From contig NZ_DS989904.1 in assembly GCF_000155595.1 (NCBI RefSeq), positions 4,083,887 to 4,147,886 on the forward strand: a stretch of DNA of 64,000 nt. Direction: 5' to 3'. Positions 43,185-51,910 of this stretch are shown one piece after another (positions within the stretch are counted from its first letter, which is position 1; each line of letters begins with the position of its first letter). This stretch comes from Synechococcus sp. PCC 7335. Its GTDB lineage: Bacteria; Cyanobacteriota; Cyanobacteriia; Phormidesmidales; Phormidesmidaceae. Below the pieces are notes generated by a model that made no database searches, was not told where the DNA came from, and saw only the letters and a list, made by a program, of their open reading frames with translations. A program made the translations under genes and the position numbers.

Positions 43185-44409
43185 GCGAGGATACGCTCTC
43201 CCACCTCATAGGTGGGACAAGAATTCCTTGGGATACATAGCGACTTTGAACAGATATTGGATAGGCTTGGCTATGAGAGTCATAGGCATAGCTCCACTCT
43301 TTCTCATAGATACCGACATCAATAAAGTAGTCTCCAGCTGCTATATCTAGACGGTCGATCAAGAGTCTGAGTGTACCTGAGCGCTCTAATAGCACAACAG
43401 TATGGGTAAGATCTGATGTTGTGACGTCTAGGTATTTCTGACCGTCTAGCCCATGAATAGACAAACTGAAGTTGGCTGAGTCTACCCGATGCTCGTTTTT
43501 GTAGTCGATCTCTATGCAGAGAGGATCGCCTGTGGTGAGTAGGTCGCTAGGTAAAGCACGAACGTCTACGATTTCTACTTTCAAAGAGCCAAATCGATTA
43601 TCGTTCGTTCTCAAAGGAATTCCTGAGCGGGTCGTTGTTTCAGGTAGATTTGGAGTAATCCTCTGAGTTTTTGCCATCATGTCTGTAGCATACTGATCTG
43701 TGACAGCATTTGGTTCCCCGTATGCTCTAACTGTGCCTTTTTTTAGCCATAAGGCGCGATCGCATAGCCGCTTTACCTGGTCAATATCGTGCGAGACCAG
43801 CACGATGGCACAGCCCTGCGCCTTCATTTGAGTAATACGAGTCAAGCACTTTGTTTGAAAAGAGATATCACCTACTGATAGGAACTCGTCTACTAGCAGG
43901 ATATTAGGATCGGTATGAACTGCAACTGAGAATGCTAGTCGCATCATCATTCCAGTGCTGTAGGTACGTACCGGATTATCAATAAATCCTTCTAACTCGG
44001 CAAATTCAACAATACGATCAAATCGGCGAGCAACTTCACAGCGGGGTAGTCCGGCAACAATCGCAGTGACAAAGACATTTTCTCGGCCAGTCAAATCTCC
44101 ATGAAACCCGGCACTTAAATCAAGTAGTGCCCCGACCCGGCCGCGCATAGTCAGTTTGCCCTCGGTAGGGTGAGCGACTTTTCCTAGCAGCTGTAGTAAC
44201 GTAGATTTTCCAGCCCCATTGTGGCCAATAACGCCTACCATCTCGCCTACAGCCACTTCAAAGCTGACACCTTTAAGCGCCCAAAAATCTTCAATAGGCT
44301 TGACTTGCCGCAAACCAGATAGCGCAGCTTCCATCAGAGTAGTTGGCTTCTTGGCATGATAGCGATTAAACCGCTTACCCAGATTTTCAACGAAGACAGC
44401 GCTTTCCAT
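43156..44409 (-). CDS. ABC transporter ATP-binding protein for polysaccharide export (Wzt-like)
   Basis: 417 residues. The ATPase domain (1-240) has Walker A GHNGAGKST, signature YSTGMMMRLAF and Walker B ILLVDEFLSVGD. The C-terminal ~150 residues are a beta-rich domain (SLSIHGLDGQKYLDVTTSDL, DYFIDVGIYEK) as in Wzt proteins that recognise the glycan to be exported. With the Wzm-like permease just upstream it forms an O-antigen or exopolysaccharide exporter of the inner membrane. The spacing to the permease gene is 15 bp. The 3' end overlaps the convergent flavoprotein gene. Confidence 0.93.
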   Translation of the reverse strand: MESAVFVENLGKRFNRYHAKKPTTLMEAALSGLRQVKPIEDFWALKGVSFEVAVGEMVGVIGHNGAGKSTLLQLLGKVAHPTEGKLTMRGRVGALLDLSAGFHGDLTGRENVFVTAIVAGLPRCEVARRFDRIVEFAELEGFIDNPVRTYSTGMMMRLAFSVAVHTDPNILLVDEFLSVGDISFQTKCLTRITQMKAQGCAIVLVSHDIDQVKRLCDRALWLKKGTVRAYGEPNAVTDQYATDMMAKTQRITPNLPETTTRSGIPLRTNDNRFGSLKVEIVDVRALPSDLLTTGDPLCIEIDYKNEHRVDSANFSLSIHGLDGQKYLDVTTSDLTHTVVLLERSGTLRLLIDRLDIAAGDYFIDVGIYEKEWSYAYDSHSQAYPISVQSRYVSQGILVPPMRWESVSSLSEQPQRLL

Positions 44410-44424
44410 CCAAATCTCCTCTAC

Positions 44425-45225
44425 TTAGATTTCTTCTATGAAACTCAAACTTTGTCGCTTGAATACTTTGTATCCAATGGGTAGCAGTATCAGCGTCATG
44501 CCAGCCACTATCATCAAAGCGCTCCAGTCTGGCTGCTCACCTTGAATCAAAATCTGTCGGTAGCTTTGGACTAAAGGCACCATTGGATTGAGTTCGTAGA
44601 GTCGCCGATATCTATCAGGAATGCTACCAGACTCATAGAAGATGGGTGTGAGATAGAACAGCAGCTGGAGTAGAACACCTAGCGTATGCTGAGTGTCACG
44701 AAAGGTGACATTGAGTGAAGCAAGAAGATATGAGAAAGCAACTGTTAAACAAAACTGTAGTAGCTGAAGTAGCGGCAAAAGTAGAATTAGTGGTGTCAGT
44801 TGCACACCATCAATCAGTAAAAAAACAAATAGGATGGGGAGTGCTAGGACAAAATGGATGAGTCCGGTAGTGACTACGATGACAGGTAAAATTGTGTTTG
44901 GAAAACCTGGCTGTCGAATCAGTGGACGACTGTTGATGATGACACCGGTCGCCTGAAATAAACAGGTCTGAAACCAGTTCCAGACCAGCAGTCCGGTAAA
45001 TACGTAAGAAGCATACTGAGGAATATCAATTTTAATAATGACTTGAAAAACAAAGATAAAAACCAGCAGCTGCAGCAGAGGACTAATTAGAGTCCAAGCA
45101 ATGCCCAACGTAGAGCGCTTATACATCAGCTTCATATCGCGATCAACTAGCGATCGCAACAGATCCCAGAGATATCGAAAGCGCCATCGACGGCTCAAGT
45201 TATTTTGTGAAGATTGAGGGCTCAT
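44425..45225 (-). CDS. ABC-2 type polysaccharide export permease (Wzm-like)
   Basis: 266 residues with about six membrane spans. The cytoplasmic N-terminal YLWDLLRSLVDRDMKLMYKR followed by TLGIAWTLISPLLQLLVFIF is the standard start of Wzm/TagG-type permeases, and YLTPIFYESG, then YELNPMVPLVQSYRQILIQG, is the family C-terminal signature. It makes the channel for undecaprenyl-linked glycan export together with the Wzt-like ATPase, whose gene starts 15 bp downstream. It lies in a minus-strand operon with glycosyltransferases and galE. Confidence 0.93.
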   Translation of the reverse strand: MSPQSSQNNLSRRWRFRYLWDLLRSLVDRDMKLMYKRSTLGIAWTLISPLLQLLVFIFVFQVIIKIDIPQYASYVFTGLLVWNWFQTCLFQATGVIINSRPLIRQPGFPNTILPVIVVTTGLIHFVLALPILFVFLLIDGVQLTPLILLLPLLQLLQFCLTVAFSYLLASLNVTFRDTQHTLGVLLQLLFYLTPIFYESGSIPDRYRRLYELNPMVPLVQSYRQILIQGEQPDWSALMIVAGMTLILLPIGYKVFKRQSLSFIEEI

Positions 45226-45274
45226 CAGCTAACACGATTTTTGGCAAGTTGAAGTGGCTTATTAACTTTGAACC

Positions 45275-48061
45275 TTATTGACTTTGAATCATGTAGGCGT
45301 CACTAGTTTCTTCATCGTGAGATACCCATTCGCTGCGGCCTTCTTTGCTCACGCGCAAACGCGATCGCCACAGCGACCACGGCCCCGCCAAGTTGCCCCA
45401 GATTTCCAGCAAAATCAAAGAAAGTGGGTAATCACTCTTTCGTAGCAATAGTTTGACGATTCGATAAGCATGGTAGGTAGGAAGTCCTACAAAAATTTGA
45501 TAGAGTCCGCGCCAGTCACCGTCTCTTAACCAAGTTGTCAGGTTATAGGAGACATGACCTTTGCTATAGCCATATAGCTGACGGCGTAGCGCTTTATTAT
45601 CCTGGCGATGTTTGTGCCATAGATAGGCAGAAGGCTCGTACAGCAGCGTATAGCCTGCTTTGATAGTTTTGTAGAAAAGATAGGTATCCTCGCCAACGCC
45701 AGAAGGCATGCCAGGTCCTAGCGCTTCATCCATTAGACCAATTTCAGCAACTGAAAATATGCTGGCTCTAAAAGCAGCATTAGCAGTTGCACCCAAGCTC
45801 CATGTAGGAATCGCATAGCGAGGAGATTCTTCGAACCAGTCAGCGTTAACTTCTTGGGAAACAAACCCTCTACCCAGTCCGCCGTATTTTTCAAAAAACT
45901 GCTGAGATGGCGTTTCTAACTGTAGTGGCAAGACATTGCCAGTCACAATCATCACATCTGCTCGAACAAAGGGAGCCACTAGCTTTTCTAACCAATCTTC
46001 AGGAATAGTCACATCATCGTCTGTGGCGATGATGATATCGCCAGTGCAAGCGGAGAATCCAGCATTACGTGCGTAAGCTAATCCTTGTCTCGTCTCGCGC
46101 ACCAGCTTGACCTCAGGAAAATCTGCAACAATAGGCGGAGTCAAGTTTGAACTTGGGTGATTGTCAACGACAACAATTTCTACTTCGCGATCAGTCTTTT
46201 GCGCCTGCAAGCAAGTCAAACAGTTACGCAAATCGTCTGGCCTATCGAAGGTTGCTAGGTTAATTGAAACTTTAACGCCTTTAGGTAGCTTCGTTTTTTC
46301 TAAATTGGTTTTTTCTAAATTGGTTTTCTCTAAATTAGCTGAGGCACTGTAGCGATCCGATAGCACAGCGTAGGCTCTATAGTAAGGATTTCTATCGTCG
46401 TTAGGATCAAGATCTAGCAATCTATAAAGGATTGTCTCTGGAGAGTCGGTATCCTCACTCTTTGAAAGAAGATAGTACTCTAGAGTACTAACACCGATCG
46501 ATTTATATCCATTTGTAATATCTCTAGCGCAAAGGGGATGCCCTTGCCACGAAAAGAAAACGCGAACCTGGCTGTACTGCTCAACGTCTGTAATAGGCTG
46601 TAGTGAGCTTTCTAGCCGAACGTGACGGACAGCTATACTGCCTACTAACTTTTGCTTACCTTGCTTTTTGTCAGGTGATTCCTGAGAGGGCTGGTCCGTA
46701 GATTTAGTTAGCTCTTGAGTAAGCTCCGGCAGGCGACGGAATCGCTGTTTATATTGTTCAATGTGGCTAAGTCCTGGACTTTGAGAATTCCGTTCATTAT
46801 CATCGGCATCATTGGCTACTTTCTCAACCTGACGCCGCGCTTTGGCATATCGAAACAGCCCCACAAAGCTACCTTTCAGCTCTGCCCAGACTAGCTCTGC
46901 TGGAACCTTTGTAGGATGCTTGAAAGAGATCCAAGCGCGTCGAAGATGCCAGGAGACAAACCAATATAGACCTATCGTCAAAAACTGGAAGAAAGATTCA
47001 GGATAGCAAGCCATACCACAGGCCCAATAGGCGTAGAAGCCAATACCATTGCTGGCGATCTGAGTTTTTAGCTTCTCATAACTACGACGATGGCAGTGCC
47101 TCACCATAGCAGTAGGCACATAAGCTAGAAGATTGTTGCTTTCAACGACCCTGAAGAACATTTCGAGATCTCCCCCGCCGTTAGTGACCGTGCCTACATC
47201 TAGGGCCGGATCGAATCCGCCAATTTCTTTGAAGATAGATCGTCGATAGGCCATATTAGCGCCCGTGCCATACTGTCCGGCGCCAGTCATCCACCAGGGA
47301 ATCGGTTGCCCATCAGGCACCCAGTATTCTTGATAGTCAAAGCCTTTGCCGAATCCACCATAAGCTTCAAATAAGACCTGAGCTTCGGTTTCTAGCTCAT
47401 AGGGAACAACCAGGCCTGTGACCGCCATCACGTTCTCGTTTTCAAAGACTTGAGCGATCGCCTTTACCCACCCCGCATCTACCACCACATCATCATCGGT
47501 GTAGGCAATAATCTCACCTTTAGCCTCTAGAATAGCTCGGTTCCGGGCCCAGTCCAATCCTGGATTAGGCTCTTGGACATAGCGAACTTGAGGATAGTCG
47601 GCTGCGATTAACGCCTTAGTTGCTTCCGTCTGAGGCGCGTTATCAACTACTAGGACATCTAGCTGAGGATAGTCTAGCTGAGAGATAGCGTCTAGACAGC
47701 GCCGAATATCTTCAGGGCGATCACGTGTACAAACAGCTATCGTTACGAGCGGCCACTCACCGTCGTATTCGACTGGCGGCAAGTCAATGAGTTCTTCTAG
47801 TTTTAGTGACTCTAGCTGCTTTGGAGAAGCCAACCCATTCTTCAAGAGCTGAGTGATAATTGCTGAACCTAGCTGCGCTAAAATGAGCTCGCTAAGCGTG
47901 GCCCCACTACATTCACCCAGAGTTACTGGCGCTCTAACGTATCCAAGTGGTACACCATACAGTCGAACCAGTCCCTGAACACCCATATAACCAGCAAGTT
48001 CTGTCAGTGTAGAGATAGGTTCAGAAAGTTCGATATCAACAACTTTTATAGGATGTAACAT
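45275..48061 (-). CDS. Glycosyltransferase with two GT2 domains
   Basis: 928 residues. Two GT-A, family 2 domains lie in tandem. Domain one (about 105-340) has VTIAVCTRDRPEDIRRCLDA and YTDDDVVVDAGWV. Domain two (about 590-830) has VSINLATFDRPDDLRNCLTC and ATDDDVTIPEDWLEKLV. Each has the acidic TDDD metal motif, so both look active. The connector (about 420-590) carries a three-unit micro-repeat (NLEKT repeated). An ancient duplication or fusion is likely, and it may add two sugars in a row to a growing glycan. It lies 49 bp upstream of the permease gene. The sugar donor is unknown. Confidence 0.92.
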   Translation of the reverse strand: MLHPIKVVDIELSEPISTLTELAGYMGVQGLVRLYGVPLGYVRAPVTLGECSGATLSELILAQLGSAIITQLLKNGLASPKQLESLKLEELIDLPPVEYDGEWPLVTIAVCTRDRPEDIRRCLDAISQLDYPQLDVLVVDNAPQTEATKALIAADYPQVRYVQEPNPGLDWARNRAILEAKGEIIAYTDDDVVVDAGWVKAIAQVFENENVMAVTGLVVPYELETEAQVLFEAYGGFGKGFDYQEYWVPDGQPIPWWMTGAGQYGTGANMAYRRSIFKEIGGFDPALDVGTVTNGGGDLEMFFRVVESNNLLAYVPTAMVRHCHRRSYEKLKTQIASNGIGFYAYWACGMACYPESFFQFLTIGLYWFVSWHLRRAWISFKHPTKVPAELVWAELKGSFVGLFRYAKARRQVEKVANDADDNERNSQSPGLSHIEQYKQRFRRLPELTQELTKSTDQPSQESPDKKQGKQKLVGSIAVRHVRLESSLQPITDVEQYSQVRVFFSWQGHPLCARDITNGYKSIGVSTLEYYLLSKSEDTDSPETILYRLLDLDPNDDRNPYYRAYAVLSDRYSASANLEKTNLEKTNLEKTKLPKGVKVSINLATFDRPDDLRNCLTCLQAQKTDREVEIVVVDNHPSSNLTPPIVADFPEVKLVRETRQGLAYARNAGFSACTGDIIIATDDDVTIPEDWLEKLVAPFVRADVMIVTGNVLPLQLETPSQQFFEKYGGLGRGFVSQEVNADWFEESPRYAIPTWSLGATANAAFRASIFSVAEIGLMDEALGPGMPSGVGEDTYLFYKTIKAGYTLLYEPSAYLWHKHRQDNKALRRQLYGYSKGHVSYNLTTWLRDGDWRGLYQIFVGLPTYHAYRIVKLLLRKSDYPLSLILLEIWGNLAGPWSLWRSRLRVSKEGRSEWVSHDEETSDAYMIQSQ
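46294..46338. repeat. Three 15-bp in-frame tandem units in the tandem glycosyltransferase gene
   Basis: GTTTTTTCTAAATTG (46294-46308) is repeated exactly at 46309-46323, and once more with changes (GTTTTCTCTAAATTA) at 46324-46338. It encodes repeated NLEKT in the linker before the second domain. The copy number may vary between strains. Confidence 0.9.
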
Positions 48062-48124
48062 GATTAGATTCTTGGGGGCTGGAGTAAATGCAGCTATTGT
48101 GACTGGGACTAGATTTTGTTACTA

Positions 48125-49246
48125 CTAGATCTTCGATAAAGTCCGATGTAGCACAGACCCTACAAAGAGTTTGAGAGAAACTTTTGGGTGATGGACTTTT
48201 GTAGAGTTAATTGCATGGAAAAGCCTATTCAAAGGCACTTCAGATGAAGAAAGACTAAATATGTCAGTTGACTTTCGAGTATGTCGATTTTGAGCATTCC
48301 GATCTAGTCGCCCAATCAAGCTTTGAAACGGTAGAAGATATAGTCCTGGTCGCAGCAGTACTAGAGGATCAGTTTTGATAGCCCTGCGCAGCCAAGAAAG
48401 AGTCTTACGGAAGGAACCTGTTTGATTACACTGCTGCGCCAGATAAAGATAGAAGCTGCTCTTAGAAAGACGATATAGGTACTTAGGAATCTGAGGATGT
48501 TTCTTTTGAACAGATGCCAGCATCACCTGTTGCGATCTAGCCATTTGATTGAAGTCTTGAGACATACTGCTAGCAATTTTGCGATATCCTACCAGAAACT
48601 CTGGGACTACTTCGAATTCACACTGCCCAGCCAAACGCAAGTACAAATCCCAATCTTCGCATCCTTGAGCTTCACAGTTCCTCAGCTCGGTGCTGTAGCC
48701 ACCAACTTGATCTAGATACGTCTTTCGAATCAGCGTGGAGCTAGCATTACCTAGAAAGTTATGGCAGATCAGTGTTTTCAAAACATTTCCACTAATCCTG
48801 GCAGCATGGAATCCACCAGTAGGCTGGCCTTGCTTATCAATGTCTATCGACCAGGTATACACAACGCCTGCTTGTGGCGCTAGCAGACGAAACTTATCAA
48901 CCAGTTTTTCTAATGTATTTTGACACCACACATCGTCAGCGTCGATTGGGGCGATGAATACTCCGTTAGCTGCTCGAATCCCTACATTTCGAGCGTTCGC
49001 GACCCCCTGATTAGGCTGTTGTAGAAGCTGAATTCGACTGTCATGCTGTGCTAAGGCTTCAACGATAGCGGATGTGTGATCGCTAGATCCATCATCAACC
49101 ACCCACACTTCTAAATTGCGGTAAGTCTGAGCGCTAATAGACGCTAGCGTCCTGGTGATAAAGGTTTCTGCATTATAGGCCGGTACAATCACAGAGACTA
49201 GAGGTTCTGCTGATAGTAGAGACTCTTTATCTACAGACTTATGCAT
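48125..49246 (-). CDS. Glycosyltransferase family 2
   Basis: 373 residues. The N-terminal GT-A domain (about 15-245) starts VSVIVPAYNAETFITRTLAS, then LEVWVVDDGSSDHTS, with metal motif IDADDVWCQNTL. The C-terminal ~110 residues are basic and helical. It should transfer a sugar from a nucleotide donor to a lipid-linked glycan at the cytoplasmic face. It is the second glycosyltransferase of the operon, 63 bp upstream of the two-domain enzyme and 19 bp after galE. Specificity is unknown. Confidence 0.92.
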   Translation of the reverse strand: MHKSVDKESLLSAEPLVSVIVPAYNAETFITRTLASISAQTYRNLEVWVVDDGSSDHTSAIVEALAQHDSRIQLLQQPNQGVANARNVGIRAANGVFIAPIDADDVWCQNTLEKLVDKFRLLAPQAGVVYTWSIDIDKQGQPTGGFHAARISGNVLKTLICHNFLGNASSTLIRKTYLDQVGGYSTELRNCEAQGCEDWDLYLRLAGQCEFEVVPEFLVGYRKIASSMSQDFNQMARSQQVMLASVQKKHPQIPKYLYRLSKSSFYLYLAQQCNQTGSFRKTLSWLRRAIKTDPLVLLRPGLYLLPFQSLIGRLDRNAQNRHTRKSTDIFSLSSSEVPLNRLFHAINSTKVHHPKVSLKLFVGSVLHRTLSKI

Positions 49247-49265
49247 TTACGATTAGAGTTTCCTT

Positions 49266-50327
49266 TTAAGAGTGATTCGAGCTATGCCGCTTTTGATGCC
49301 ACTGCCAGGCATGATCGATAATGTCTACTAACTCTGGGTAGCGAGGTTGCCATCCCAGTAGAGTAGCCGCTTTATCGCTATTGCCAACTAAAGCCGGCGG
49401 ATCGCCCGGTCGTCTGGCTTCTTCGACGACCTCAATCGGACGACCTGTCACCGCTTTAGCGGTCTCGATCACCTGTCGAACTGAAAAGCCACTACCATTG
49501 CTTAGGTTGATTTTCTGGCTGGAGTTGCCTTGCAAAAGATGGTCTAGTCCCAGCACATGAGCATCTGCTAGGTCGCTCACGTGAATATAGTCTCGGATGC
49601 AGGTACCGTCAGCTGTAGGATAATCTTTCCCGAAGATTGAGACCGAATCGCGTTTCTGTGCTGCTGCTAGCACCAGTGGAATCAGATGCGTTTCTGGCAT
49701 GTGGTCTTCTCCGAGATCACCTGATGGATCTGCTCCGGCCGCATTGAAGTAGCGAAAGCAAACTGATTTGAGACCATAGGCCCGGTCAAAATCATCTAAG
49801 ATTTGCTCAACCATCAGCTTAGTCTTGCCATACGGATTGACTGGCCGCTTATCATGCGTTTCCAAGATTGGTAGCGTATCGGGGACGCCGTAGATAGCAC
49901 AGGTTGAGGAAAATACCAACTTATCAATGCCGGCCTCAACCATCGCCTCTAGTAGCGTCAGTGTGGCACAGACGTTGTTGGCATAATATTTTGCAGGGTT
50001 GGTGGCAGATTCTCCAACGTAGGCATAGGCCGCAAAATGGACAACCGCTGCCACTGAATAGGTTGAAAATAGTTGTTCTAGAAGAGCGCGATCACCTATA
50101 TCACCTTCGATCAACTTGGTTTTGAGAACGTTCTTGACTAGGTCTCGGTGTCCATAAATAAGGTTGTCAAGGATCACAACCTCATACCCAGCTGCCTGCA
50201 AAGCCTTAACGGTATGAGAACCAATATATCCACCGCCACCTGTCACTAGCACTGTCTGTGTTTTCGACTCTTCTAAAAGCTGCATGTTGTCTCTTGATAC
50301 ATTCAGATTCGGTAGATATTTTGGCAA
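49266..50327 (-). CDS. galE: UDP-glucose 4-epimerase
   Basis: 353 residues, an extended short-chain dehydrogenase. The NAD-binding motif is VLVTGGGGYIGSHTV, the catalytic Ser/Thr region is LVFSSTCAIYGVPDTLPI, the YxxxK motif is NPYGKTKLMVEQ, and CFRYFNAAGADPSGDLGEDH is the GalE signature. It interconverts UDP-glucose and UDP-galactose, and so supplies donor for the glycosyltransferases downstream. It is the first gene of the minus-strand polysaccharide operon, with a 250-bp divergent spacer upstream. The first ~17 residues are an N-terminal extension; a start at the internal Met16 (MQLLEESKTQTVLVTGGG) is also possible. Confidence 0.95.
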   Translation of the reverse strand: MPKYLPNLNVSRDNMQLLEESKTQTVLVTGGGGYIGSHTVKALQAAGYEVVILDNLIYGHRDLVKNVLKTKLIEGDIGDRALLEQLFSTYSVAAVVHFAAYAYVGESATNPAKYYANNVCATLTLLEAMVEAGIDKLVFSSTCAIYGVPDTLPILETHDKRPVNPYGKTKLMVEQILDDFDRAYGLKSVCFRYFNAAGADPSGDLGEDHMPETHLIPLVLAAAQKRDSVSIFGKDYPTADGTCIRDYIHVSDLADAHVLGLDHLLQGNSSQKINLSNGSGFSVRQVIETAKAVTGRPIEVVEEARRPGDPPALVGNSDKAATLLGWQPRYPELVDIIDHAWQWHQKRHSSNHS

Positions 50328-50577
50328 GATTTGATTTCTTCAATCCTCATCTGCATAGCCTGCCTAAACATAGGCCATGATTCTCTGAAGAATAGTTGAC
50401 AGTCGATAGGATGTACATTGCATCCGAGCTGCTATCACCCATTCATCTGTGAAGCTTGACGTGTTGTCATATAACAAAGTACTAACTTAGCCAAGCACAA
50501 ATACGTAGTCGCTAAAGCTATAGATGCACAAATCATTAACAAACTGCTAAGAACATAGAGAACACATGAAGTGAACT

Positions 50578-51633
50578 ATGCTACCTATTCCTTACCAAGC
50601 ACCATGGCCGCTTAATAACGGCCTGCTGATGACACTTTATGTAGGGTTGCGCGCTAGCAAAAATTGGGAAAAGACGCTTACACAGCCTGAACCGACTTAT
50701 CACGAGAAGATCTTTACAGGCGCACAAGCAGTGCCTATCTTTGGACTAGTGGCTATTCCACCTCATCCAATCGGGACAGTTGTGGGTACCTACGGTATCA
50801 CAGGCGACCTAGAAGACCAGTGGTTTTTGAGACTGATGGCTCGTAAAGCCTATGCACGTGGCTACGCGGTCGTCATCTTTGACTGGCGCGCTCATGGTAA
50901 AACAGCAAAGCTTTCGCCAGCATTGACCTCTGATGGACTCTATGAAGGGGAAGATTTTGTCCGGATCGCAGCAGCGGCTAAGCATATGGGCGCTCCGGCA
51001 CCGTTTTGGTTCACAGGATTTTCTTTGGGAGGGCTGCTAGCTCTATGGGGGATCAAAGCAGCGCAAGAGCTTTCTGCATGGGGAGCTGATCTGGGTATAG
51101 ATAGCGAAGAAATTGCTGGGGGAGCAGTGATCTCTCCGGCGCTAGAGTCCTTGCGATCGCTAACCTATCTTGCTCAAGCTCCCTTAGGAAAGTATCTTGA
51201 AAAAGCCATTACCCGCAAACTTAAACAGCTGCTTAATCAACTGCAAGCAGACCATCCCACTGCCTTTGACTCTGCTGCTGTAGACCGGGTCAATAGCATT
51301 TGGTCTTTTGACCAGGAAATAGTGATTCCCCGACTAGGTTTCAAATCCGTGGCTGACTACTATCTTGCTACCAGCGGCCTCTATATATTGCCAGCACTCA
51401 CTAAACCAACCTTTATTCTCTATGCCGCAGATGATCCGCTCTTCGATCCAACGCTTGTTCCAGATATCGAGTCCGCCTGCGCAAACAACCCAGCTATCGA
51501 TCTGTCCACGAGCGAACATGGGGGACATGTGGGCTTTATTAGCTCGTCTATGTGCCAACAAAAATATCGGGACATCGATCAGTGGTGGGCGTGGAATAGA
51601 ATTCTAGAGTGGTTTGGAGCTAGTACTCCTTAG
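50578..51633 (+). CDS. Alpha/beta hydrolase
   Basis: 351 residues. The nucleophile elbow GFSLGG carries the Ser, an Asp follows in LYAADDPLFDP, and the His sits in SEHGGHVGF, completing the triad. The oxyanion region is VVGTYGITGDLEDQWFL, and a second block is VVIFDWRAHGKTAKLS. It resembles the YheT-type group with a long N-terminal part, but the substrate is not predictable. No signal peptide was seen. It is divergent from galE and apparently transcribed alone. Confidence 0.85.
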   Translation: MLPIPYQAPWPLNNGLLMTLYVGLRASKNWEKTLTQPEPTYHEKIFTGAQAVPIFGLVAIPPHPIGTVVGTYGITGDLEDQWFLRLMARKAYARGYAVVIFDWRAHGKTAKLSPALTSDGLYEGEDFVRIAAAAKHMGAPAPFWFTGFSLGGLLALWGIKAAQELSAWGADLGIDSEEIAGGAVISPALESLRSLTYLAQAPLGKYLEKAITRKLKQLLNQLQADHPTAFDSAAVDRVNSIWSFDQEIVIPRLGFKSVADYYLATSGLYILPALTKPTFILYAADDPLFDPTLVPDIESACANNPAIDLSTSEHGGHVGFISSSMCQQKYRDIDQWWAWNRILEWFGASTP

Positions 51634-51910
51634 CACCTCAAGCAACTGAGGAACGGGGTGCGCACCTTCGACCTCTTCAAAGGTTGCTCATTAAAGGTTG
51701 CTCATTTGTTTAGAGAGTACAAAGGTTTAGGAAGCGGGCTCTTCAGCTGTGATAAGTTGTTTTTTACTTGGATAACAATAGATAGTAGATAGTCACCAAT
51801 AGTCATCCGCACAGCTACAGGTCTTGTCGGCTTGTATCCGATAGAAGACGCTGATTGGAGGCTTTCACAGCGATTTGACAAAGGCAGCATAAATTTAGGG
51901 ACACCTAAGA

